In this document: positions 19,547 through 27,290 of the stretch, one piece after another
Numbering within the stretch: position 1 is the first letter of the stretch
How the letters are laid out: the number at the start of each line of letters is the position of its first letter
Assembly: GCA_964200075.2 (NCBI GenBank)
Contig: CAXNAA020000120.1
Location: 1-27,290, forward strand
DNA: 27,290 nt
Source: Sphacelaria rigidula
Taxonomy: Eukaryota; Phaeophyceae; Sphacelariales
Direction of reading: 5' to 3'
Notes under the pieces: model-generated
Database searches by the model: none
What the model was told of the DNA's origin: nothing
The model's input: only the letters and a program-made list of their open reading frames with translations
Translations under genes and position numbers: made by a program

Positions 19547-21500
19547 CGATTCACTTGGCGTCTTGAGAGACAAAAACAGCAAGTTCGTTTTTTTTTTCCA
19601 ATATTTTCCTCCCTTCTCGAGAGAAACCGTGAAGCCCATCGTCGTTGCTATTTTGGTCCGTGCAGCGTGATTTTTTTCTTTTTTTATCTTCTCAAAGGTT
19701 GTGTTGTACCACGAGCGAACTAAGTGCATGTGACCGCTGTAATTATTATTCGGCCCACTTGAGGTCGCCATCTGTTGGCTCAATCCATCCGGGATCATGT
19801 ACAAAGCCTTGCCTCTGTTTTTTTTTTGCAAACCCGATACTTTTTGAGTGTTGATATTGCTCCCCCCCTCCCCCCCGCGAGTCTCGCAGTTTTAGTTGCG
19901 TGTACTTGTAGGGCATTGGGCAACGAAACCGGTTGTGTTGCTCTGCACGGCCCTTCGCGCCGGCATTTCGTCTACGCCGTTTTTTAGTTTGGTTGTTTAT
20001 TTTCATTTCCATATTTGCTCTTTTAATTGCACTTGTGCGCATCGTAAGTGAAAGGGATGGTTACGTGTGGACGCAATTTGTGTTTTGTTTCATGTATTTC
20101 CCTCCGGCGCTTATTTTGGCCGCGGGTAGTATGGTATGAAAAGGGTCCCTAAATATGGTGGACGATGACAAAATGACTTTTATTTTTCGCTTTTAGTTGG
20201 TATGCGGGGGTTCTACCGTGAACACGTTTTGAGCCCTCTACCCCCATTCCCTCCTCTCGATGATGGCCATTTTCAGAGGTGGGGTTGTACAGTTAGGTAT
20301 GGGTATTTTAACCTGTTCGGTCCCCATGCGACGTCAATGATGTATTTTGTGTTTTTTTATCTGGGCTATGGAGGAACCAGGTGAAGTCTAAAGTGTCCCA
20401 ACCTGTATACCCTCTTTCAGACGCTTCGCACTTGAATCACTTGTGGCAGTGTGCTTGGAGGTACGGGGGGTGAAAAAGTGAGGCTGGGGCGGGGCATGAG
20501 GTGTATTCGTTGGGATTATGTTGTATCAGGAAGTGGTTCATGTTTTTTTTCGTGTGTCCGTCTCCTGTTGAGGCAGGAGGATTTCGCACGTGTTTGTGCC
20601 AAGCATGTTGCGCGCCTTCCCCTCTCTCGACGCGCTGCATGCAGATATTAGATGCGGGTTTGGCACTCCGGACACAAAGCAGTATGTGCTACGTGACCGC
20701 ATAATGATGTTGGCATGATGTAAATTTTCATGTTCGTGTTCGTGTGTTTCGGTGAAGGTTGCTCGGGGAAAGATTGAGGGGGTAGGGGCGAATGCCATGC
20801 TCCGAAGCCGCGTACAGTATGCAGTGCTCTTGTCGGCAATAAGCAGATGGAGTAGAAGACCATGTGGGATTCACAGTAAAAGCTTCGTTTTCCGTTGCGC
20901 CCTGTTTGATTTTTTGTCCAGTAATGTCGACAGTTTAGCACAGGTATATAATGGTATACGTCCGCCCGCGAGTTGTTCTTGCCTTTTTCCTTTCCTTCGC
21001 AGGAGATGTCCTTTGTTTATAGTTCATGTCTATAGTATCCAGTGGTGATTTTTATATGTACGTAAAGATACATGTGTATCATAAGAGGAGAGTGGGTAGA
21101 TGATGACTCATGATACGTCGGCTGCAGCACAAAAATCCGCGCGAGTTTATGTGGACGTTTTTTTTTGTTGCAAAATCCACGTGTTATCGTCAGCCCACAA
21201 AAACAAATCAAGATTTTCCGCCAAAGCGTGACCGCCCCCCCGAGTGGTGCTGGTGCTCGCGGCAGTTGCTTTCTTCATTCGTAGGAATGAAATGGACGAA
21301 GAAGCGGAAGGGGATGGCGGGGGGCGGGGGTTGCCGTTAGGAGGCTTGCGCAGGGAGGGGGTTGGTTCATGTGGTAAGCAAGTCATGGTATGATGTCGGA
21401 CATGCAGCTGCGTGTTGACTGTGTCTGTGCGTGGCATGATAAATTATGACAGCTTGCCCATCTTAGACTACCGGTAAGGCGCAGATATCCCGAAGGGTAG

Positions 21501-21512
21501 GGGGGGGGGGGG
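21501..21512. repeat. Poly-G run of 12
   Basis: Twelve G residues, preceded by GGGTA and followed by TCGGAGG, lie in gene-poor DNA downstream of the Yippee-like gene. It is the second long G-run in the window. It is listed as a possible quadruplex and a likely spot for length errors. Confidence 0.9.
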
Positions 21513-23074
21513 TCGGAGGTTGACGCCATGATTGTCGCTACCCCGTTCTCGTCGGTACGGCAGTCCGATGTCACAGGATGTAGCCGCGGAGTGATATGTC
21601 TTTTTTTTGGTTTGTGTATACGTGGCTTGACCAACCACAGGGCGGTGAGTTTTATCATGGAACATCAGTCATATTAGAAAAGGGGAAGGGAAGGACTGGC
21701 ATAGAGAGAGCCGTCACCAGATGCTCTTCGCCGCGAGTGCAGCTTGTCACGGAACACGCGCTCGTTTTTGTCAAAATTGAGTGCTGTATCTGTATCATAA
21801 AAACGTGTAACGGAAGGCGGAGAAATTCGAAGCGTGTCCGGCATGAAAGATGCGCGGTTATTATCGCAGATGTCTCGTGGCCTTTTTCAAAATCAGAGTG
21901 TCCGGAATCTTCATGGAATTGTTGTGCAGAGTATTTTATGTGGCGCAACGTCGTGTGACGTTCGCGGCCGTACCGTGGGCTCAATCGCGGTGGTTACTTA
22001 ATTATTTTAGGCTTCAACCGTAGCAGTAAGGTGTACATCATGATGAATGAACGATTGCTGATCGAGCAATTATACTTATATTCTGATCAGCGCTAGATTC
22101 CTGGTGCCTCTTTTCCCCCCTCCCGCCCTATCTGGCTCCCTTTTCCTTCTCCGCCTTTCTCCTTCCCTGACGCTATTCTTGCCCGTGTAGCGATGCGGAC
22201 AACTTGTGGCGAAACGAAACATGTCGCCGAACGCCCGCATTATGGGCTGCATCCATCGCCGGTGAACGTGGTGGTGAAATTACCACTTACTTTCTCTGAC
22301 TCCGACAATACACTGGGTCAATTCCACCCAACAATATTATGGAAAGAACAGTCGCTGTAGCTGTGAAGATCGATAGCACCTGCTTCATTCCAGGATGGTG
22401 TGCACGAGTGCCGGGAATGGAATTTCGACGTCTGGGCACCAGTGCCTGTCAGAATTTTCATGTCCTGATTTCTCTCCTAAGTTGCATCATGACATTTCGA
22501 TATCGGGGTCGTTGCCATCGATAGCAGCACTCGACTCACTCCGTAGCTGGAATGAACATTGGTGCTCCAAACCCACGACGCTGCAATTTTCGGGGCCAGT
22601 TTCTCGGCGCAATGATCTGCCCTAGTCCCACGCTTCAATCAACGGATCTTAGCTCCATCGTGACAGCTGCACGTGGAAAACTGTCGCTGCTGTTGACAAC
22701 GCGTGCTTGAATTGATGATTTTGTTCTCGAAGCACACAACATACCATAAACATGCTTACCAACGGTATGTCTCAACATCCCAGTGTGGTTATTACGTCAT
22801 GTTCGGCGTCAGTTCGTTCAACCCTGCGTCCACCCAGGTTGTATACATCTGTTGGATCTGCGTCCGTGTCCCTTGGAAGATGACTGTCAGTCGATCTGCA
22901 GGCGCTTGAAGGGTTGAACTCGATTTTATCTTGACGCGCCACATTGAAATTGCTGGGATCCGTAACAGTCGCTTCAATCGACCACAGAAATGGGCATTAC
23001 TGGCGGACACGATTGGGTCAAGATTTGTTTTGGCGTCTCAGCACATTTTTTCAACGAACCATATTCTTCGCCGT

Positions 23075-23801
23075 CTAATTAGCATATATCCCGGCATCCC
23101 CGCGATTCAGGGCGCCGGAGCTATCGCGGTCCATGGCACTTGCTTCAACCCATGGTGAGAGATGGATGGTGCTCGAAGCCACGCAACCGCACGGAATTGA
23201 ATCAAATTCAGTGTAAGGATGCATGTTTGTGACCGCCGTGAACGGCTCAAGTAGCACTTGGCTACGGGTCCGGTGTTTTCGACTGCTAGTGGGAAAGCAA
23301 AAATGAACTCGGTCGCCCTGTCTACCACCATCAACAAGTATCTGCTCTCCACAGTGGAGATCTGCTTCATGTCGGATATATCCATTTCTATCACTTCCCA
23401 TGGTGGCAAGAACCTAGCCGGTCGCATGGCTGTTGTGTGGGTATTAGGGCGCTTACGCCGACGGCAACTGTAAGACAGTACATACTTGCGATTATCAGCA
23501 AAGAGGCTGAGCCTCTCATAGCGTGCCCTGACCAACGCAGTGTTCTCATCACCCCAGCATGCCCGTACGTTATGTGCACTAATGCCGGCAAGCCGGACAC
23601 CAAACTGCGTGGAACAGCCAGTTTAGCTGGTGCTCTGGGTGATGTATACAGGGTAAGGTCATCACCATCTAGCCAATACGTTTCCTGCTCCTGATTAGTC
23701 TTCTCGCTTTGACCCCTCTGAAGTATGGTATCTTTGGTAGGCCCAAGCCGTGATTCACGTTCCTGGAGCTGCGCTAGCCGCGACTTTTCCAACAGAATCA
23801 C
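23075..23801 (-). pseudogene. Decayed Ty3/gypsy-type integrase
   Basis: Read on the minus strand, the order is that of a retroelement integrase. First comes a zinc-binding-like segment, LVHITYGHAGVMRTLRW, with the two His, then KYVLSYSCRRRKRP, where the first Cys of the CxxC pair appears lost. The catalytic core then begins PPWEVIEMDISDM, with the first catalytic Asp, and continues SRYLLMVVDRATEFIFAFPL. The expected TDNGxEF block survives only as a YTEFDS-like remnant in a third frame, so the second catalytic Asp is missing. The pieces fall in three different frames (about 23801-23500, 23535-23300 and 23300-23075), so at least two frameshifts have occurred. It cannot encode a working enzyme. 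Assignment to gypsy rather than another LTR class rests on the zinc-finger/core order and general resemblance. Confidence 0.6.
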
Positions 23802-25990
23802 TCTCGCCTGACTTAAACCTGTTCTTCTGGTCCACTGCCATCTCGCAGTTGTGACCCCTGGAACAAAACGTCGTCGTTAACATCGCCTCGACCAAATTCC
23901 TGGCTGGAATATCGAGTCGACGAACTGGTAACGGCAAGTCCATTATCTTCCTGCACATTCGCTCCGTCTTGTGACCACAGCGCTGCGAGTGTTTGGACCT
24001 TCATTCGCGCCATTCCGAACCTGGATCTAGCTCAACAAACCTGCAGCCTCCACACTGACCAGAACCGCCTTCATCATCCTACAATCTTCGGCATTGCATC
24101 GTCATCACAGGAAGGTTTATTGTAACAGTCGAGAGTCGTAGCCACCTTCACGAAACCGACACTCTCCGGTTCCCATCCCCCCGCGTCGGCCGTGTGAGGC
24201 GTGAATTCCTCGCGTTTTGGTTTCCTCTCGACAAGCGAGACGGACACATCGCAGGTGTTTGTTTCTCAAACGTGTGAGTCGATTTGCCTTGTCCCGTCGT
24301 CGGCTCCAAAAAGTAGGTCTTCCCTGTCCGGCCCGACAGATATCCCAACGTGGGACAGGAGATTGCGTACGCTTCAAGACGCCGCTTCCACGCTCGCTGT
24401 TGCACATCCCGTCCACATCTAGCTTTCACTGGGACTGCGTAGGTCAGTTTCTTCCGATAAGGTGTGTCCACCTGTACGGCCGAGACGGAAGCTCGCTCTG
24501 TGAGACAACCGGCTCCGCTCAACAACGGAACAATGAGCTCCCCCTAGCTAGAAGAGTTCACCATCACAGCAGTCCGTTCCAGGATCAACGTTGTCACAGA
24601 AGCTGAAGAGATGAATGACTCGACGAACTCCTTGGTGGCAATGGTCATCTCTGACATCTGAATGTTTCGATTGTGTGACACAACTCGACTCACGTCTCCT
24701 ACCAGTTCCTCTGGTTGCAATTCGTCCATCAAATTGTGGAAAGAACCCCGTTCCGGAATGGTGCGCACCAACCGTTCACCTCTCCCGGTCTGATTCACCT
24801 TGACATAACCCAAAGCTTTCTAATCCGCATCAGCGACTGCCAAAACTCCTGAGAAATCTTCGGCAGCTGAAATGATTCCACCGCCTTCGAGAGATCCACT
24901 CCCCTGGACCCAGGCATGTCTTCCTCACGCACCTCCGACGACTTGAGCAGTGGTTGTGGGTGGGTCGACACAGTCTCATCGTCCCTCAACGTTGACTTTA
25001 GGGTTTTGCCAGAACCGGGGACGAACAGACTCCGTAAGCGCTATCGATCCTGGATAGTAACGGCCACTACTTTGGTTACTACTCTGCCCTACGCAAGAGA
25101 TGAGAACTCTTCGTAGTATTGACTATTTTGGATACAATCGACAACTGAGGGTCCCACCATCGTACTCCTCTAGCAGCACCGACCTGCGTCTCTCGATCCA
25201 AATCGAACGCAGTCCGAGGTTCGACCAGCACGAGTTGTCGTTCCTGAGGCTGGGGCCCCTACACGTAACCTGGGACTGGCTTATTTACGAAGCCTTCTAA
25301 CCGTGCGTCCTCGGTCAAGGACAACAAATACTGAAGAGTAGCGTCGTCTTCCCATGCAACTCCAAGGTCTCTCCAAACTCCATCCCACCATGCTGCCAGG
25401 TCACTTTCGCCCGTCAAAATACTCGTGGGATCCTCACTGGACACGTGCGGCTTGACAGCACAGAAGAGAGTCCACGCCACCATGGCTCCTTGGTTGCTGG
25501 GGGAGGGGTATGAATAACCTCGTGTCCTGGGGAAACGTTAGACACAAACCTTACCCACGGTGCGTCTGGTGAAGACCGAAATCCTGCTTGCTCTTCGAAT
25601 GATAGAATGATGTTGATCCTCCTGATAAAACGGGCCCTCGAAAGAAACCATACGGTAACCTGTCAACCATCCCGGCCCATATTTTCGTATTTTCCGTCGG
25701 TCCTGTGGGTGAAATCGAATGGGAATCGTCGTGGAACTTACGACCCTCATAGGAGGCCCCTTACTGCTGTTGGGGTTGGCGGCCTTCAGGAATCCTGTTC
25801 CCTGTTGATGCAACCTAGCTGCCACACACCCCAGGAAAAAAACGCCTTTCACCAACTTCTCGATGCGTAGCTTGTTCGTAGGATGGCCTGGGGTAGTCAG
25901 TAAGATACACCTTGTCAGGATAAGGTACAATAGTCCAGTGACATACCTGTTTGAGTTCCGGGTACTACACGGGATGACTTTATATTGTGA
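23802..25990 (-). mobile_element. Probable upstream remains of the same retroelement, unresolved
   Basis: Several short minus-strand frames lie end to end in the direction that would lead into the integrase: 25538-26029, 25259-25483, 24795-24989, 24544-24813, 24148-24525 and 23755-24013. Some look protein-like (for example DDATLQYLLSLTEDARLEGF and EMTIATKEFVESFISSASV). None shows a reverse transcriptase Y-x-D-D motif, an aspartic protease D-S/T-G or an RNase H signature that I can identify. The stretch is best read as degraded gag/pol DNA or unrelated transposon debris. No LTR matching another part of the window was found for it. Confidence 0.3.
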
Positions 25991-26237
25991 TGTTAGTGAC
26001 TGGACATACGTGAGTGGTGCTTGCCGCATCTTGAGATCTTGGCCCCTACTGGGGTCATTCTCCCTCCTTCCCTTTCATCCAACAAAGCTTTATATACATT
26101 TCTACCTCATCTTGATCGGCAGTCAGCCGTGTCGATTAATCGACTACAGTATCACAATCGTGCCAATTGATCGACTATCTCAGTCGAGTCTGCACCCCAT
26201 GCTCTCACGTGGTCACGAAGCTACAAACACTCGAACA
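25991..26237 (+). repeat. Candidate 5' LTR of the Ty1/copia-type element
   Basis: The sequence begins TGTTAGTGACTGG and ends ...CTCGAACA, a TG...CA pair with a short inverted match (TGTT/AACA) as in LTRs. It contains a TATA box at 26089-26097 and stops 47 bases before the gag ATG at 26285. No second LTR is in the window to align with it, and I cannot identify a primer-binding site after it. The borders are therefore inferred from position and end sequence alone. Confidence 0.35.
26089..26097 (+). promoter_or_regulatory. TATA box within the candidate LTR
   Basis: TTTATATAC is preceded by the pyrimidine-rich stretch CATTCTCCCTCCTTCCC at 26056-26072. It lies about 190 bases before the gag start codon, a reasonable place for the LTR promoter that would drive the retroelement transcript. 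Confidence 0.4.
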
Positions 26238-26284
26238 CTCTAGAGCCTCTACCCAACTTGGGAGCTTTGTGGCCAAGGTGAACG

Positions 26285-27121
26285 ATGACAGCCTGGAGCA
26301 CCACGGAGGAACACTCGGCCGTCGTGGGAGACACATCGTCTCCAACGGAAATGCTGGAGGTAAAAGAGAACGCAACCAGTCTGCAAGAATTAATGGCGGA
26401 TATCATCGAGCAGCTGGCGGAGCTCAAGACGATGATGGTGTCCCAATTAGTGCGCGGGACTTCGTCCACTGGCCCTGGAACGGCAGCGGACGGGGAGGGA
26501 GAGTCAGGCGACGGGAGGCACACCGTCGCCGGTACCGGAACAGGGAGGGTCCGGTCACCACACGGTGGAGGGATTGTATCAGGCCCTCTCCGAGGATCCA
26601 CGGGCGATGGATCAGCCCAAGTAAGTGTGAACGAGGGGTCCCCGGCGTCCTACCCTCATCTCGGCGTGAAGAGTTATTTTCGTGTTGATGAAAAATTCGA
26701 TGGTCAAGAGGGAAAGTGGCCGTTGTTTCGTGATGATTTCCTGACACAAGTCAGTGCCGCAGGTTTTATGAGCGCCTTACAAGACACGCAAAATATTCAA
26801 GTTCACGATGCTAGTAACGAGGATTTGGTTAACCAAGGATTAGCACCGAAGGAAATACAGATGTACAGACTCTTGTGGGCGGGACTGGTGAGCTCGATAA
26901 ACGATAAGCATGCAAAGCAAACCGTTTACTCCTGTAAGGGACCATCTGTGGCGTAGCGAGCGCTAGAAGAGTATTATGCGCCGTTGACTGGTGGTGAACA
27001 GATCTCGTTGGTTGCGAAATTTTTCCATATAACACAGGAAACTGGCCAGGACCCCCACGAATATTGGCAATATTATCAGAACGTTATTGTGTCACTGGAA
27101 ACGGCTCTTGTGACGGTTTAA
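26285..27121 (+). pseudogene. Ty1/copia-type gag, broken by an amber codon and truncated
   Basis: ATG at 26285 opens 223 codons ending at TAG 26954-26956. The frame then continues without change to TAA at 27119-27121. An acidic, coiled N-terminus (SLQELMADIIEQLAELKTMM) is followed by a Gly/Ser/Thr-rich linker and then the UBN2-like capsid region of copia gag. The key stretches are KFDGQEGKWPLFRDDFLTQV, YRLLWAGLVSSINDKHAKQT and, after the amber codon, RALEEYYAPLTGGEQISLV and EYWQYYQNVIVSLETAL. The amber codon falls inside the capsid domain, not at a gag-pol border, so it inactivates rather than regulates. A palindrome begins at 27109 and supplies the final codons, so the rest of gag and all of pol are absent from this window. 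Confidence 0.7.
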
Positions 27122-27198
27122 GAGACAACCGACTAGACTACTGACAAGTCAGCGCTGACTGGTCAGTAGTCTAGTTGGTTGTCTCTTAAACCGTCACA
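27109..27198. repeat. 90-bp near-perfect palindrome
   Basis: Two 45-base arms meet without a spacer between 27153 and 27154 (AGTCAGC|GCTGACT at the centre). They pair with only two mismatches by my count, one of them a G.T wobble. The outer ends are TGTGACGGTTTAAGAGAC and its complement. The left arm starts inside the copia gag frame. The right arm runs on into a tRNA-like sequence, so the palindrome is an inverted copy of that element's 5' half. A transcript would form an extremely stable hairpin. Confidence 0.92.
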
Positions 27199-27246
27199 CA
27201 AACCATCACAAAAGTTAGTCGCTGGTTCGATTCCCGTCGGACGCAC
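27154..27246 (+). mobile_element. tRNA-like / SINE-head sequence
   Basis: A perfect-consensus A box, TAGTCTAGTTGG (27167-27178), and a perfect B box, GGTTCGATTCC (27224-27234), lie 57 bases apart. A TCTCTTAAACCG segment recalls an anticodon arm, and CGGACGCA follows the T-arm where a 3' acceptor strand belongs. The 5' bases (TGGTCAG) pair poorly with that acceptor, and the T-stem has a mismatch, so a functional tRNA is unlikely. A-rich sequence with a small AGAGG...CCTCT stem (27264-27281) follows, as in a SINE tail. It differs in sequence from the SINE family at 11171 and 12849. It could be a SINE inserted in gag, or a tRNA pseudogene. Confidence 0.5.
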
Positions 27247-27290
27247 TTTCTTTGAATAAAAAAAGAGGAGAAAAAACCTCTGGTGAAAAA

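Larger units (their letters stand above)
19498..22790. other. 3' UTR of the Yippee-like gene and gene-poor intergenic DNA
   Basis: The sequence turns T-rich on the plus strand right after the stop codon, which suits a long 3' UTR. Hydrophobic plus-strand frames here (for example 19933-20139) follow from T-richness, since T-rich codons give Phe, Leu and Val, so I do not call them. Intron-like borders occur (for example GTATATAATGG at 20943 and a TTCGCAG near 21001) but flank nothing recognisable. A poly-G run lies at 21501-21512, and overlapping short stems lie at 22054-22091. A pyrimidine-rich tract covers about 22109-22168. No gene is supported. Confidence 0.45.

Noticed and set aside
19933-20139. 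Hydrophobic plus-strand frame resembling a small membrane protein
   Set aside because: T-rich sequence gives Phe/Leu/Val-rich translations by composition. There is no conserved motif and no good start context.
22791-25990. Intact LTR retrotransposon with reverse transcriptase
   Set aside because: No Y-x-D-D, protease or RNase H motif could be found on the minus strand, and the integrase is frameshifted.
26957-27121. Amber codon as programmed gag-pol readthrough
   Set aside because: The stop lies inside the capsid domain, not at the end of gag, and no pol sequence follows.
27154-27246. A genuine tRNA gene with a variable arm or intron
   Set aside because: The acceptor pairing matches at only about 4 of 7 positions and the T-stem has a mismatch, so a SINE head or tRNA pseudogene is more likely.

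Overview
This window reads as nuclear DNA of a photosynthetic stramenopile, most likely a brown alga. The main evidence is a nucleus-encoded thylakoid-lumen protein whose N-terminus stacks a secretory signal peptide with a 'VA|F' cleavage motif, a transit peptide and a lumen signal, as expected for a secondary red-lineage plastid. The genes are split by introns of 0.1 to 4.4 kb with ordinary GT-AG borders (mostly GTGAG/GTAAG-like donors), and the DNA between exons is crowded with transposon debris. No bacterial operons, CRISPR arrays, rRNA genes or intact tRNA genes are visible. The species is inference. Layout: (1) 1-2333, + strand: the 3' part of an unidentified gene. It encodes a Cys-containing ectodomain, one membrane helix with a Cys-rich juxtamembrane motif and a hydrophilic tail of about 110 residues, assembled from six phase-compatible exons. 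(2) 2334-6918: intergenic, with a degenerate tandem duplication, a 446-bp foldback MITE with a 4-bp target duplication, and a three-unit minisatellite. (3) 6919-14659, - strand: a complete four-exon gene for a 240-residue thylakoid-lumen pentapeptide-repeat protein. Its 4.4-kb first intron carries a 1.95-kb non-autonomous hAT-like element, a tRNA-derived SINE nested inside that element, and a second, oppositely oriented SINE of the same family. Its third intron carries a small hairpin element. (4) 14660-15922: a 1.26-kb divergent intergenic region. (5) 15923-19497, + strand: a four-exon Yippee-like gene with an exact CX2C-X52-CX2C zinc signature, a long low-complexity N-terminal extension and a Gly/Tyr-rich tail. 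(6) 19498-22790: T-rich 3' flank without a recognisable gene. (7) 22791-25990: decayed retroelement DNA on the - strand, including a frameshifted Ty3/gypsy-type integrase. (8) 25991-27290, + strand: the start of a Ty1/copia-type element (probable LTR, then gag). Its gag is broken by an amber codon and then by a 90-bp palindrome that merges into a tRNA-like sequence. The three host genes show no common pathway: one is a membrane protein, one is plastid-lumenal, and one is a Yippee-family zinc protein. The lumen gene and the Yippee gene are divergently arranged and may share regulatory DNA. All splice models were made by eye from splice sites, reading phase and family conservation. They explain the window much better than the uninterrupted open frames do, most of which are chance or transposon shadows. 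I found no convincing new multi-gene system. The unusual content is the nested, inverted transposon architecture inside the lumen gene, the half-tRNA palindrome at the right end, and the unidentified membrane protein at the left end.
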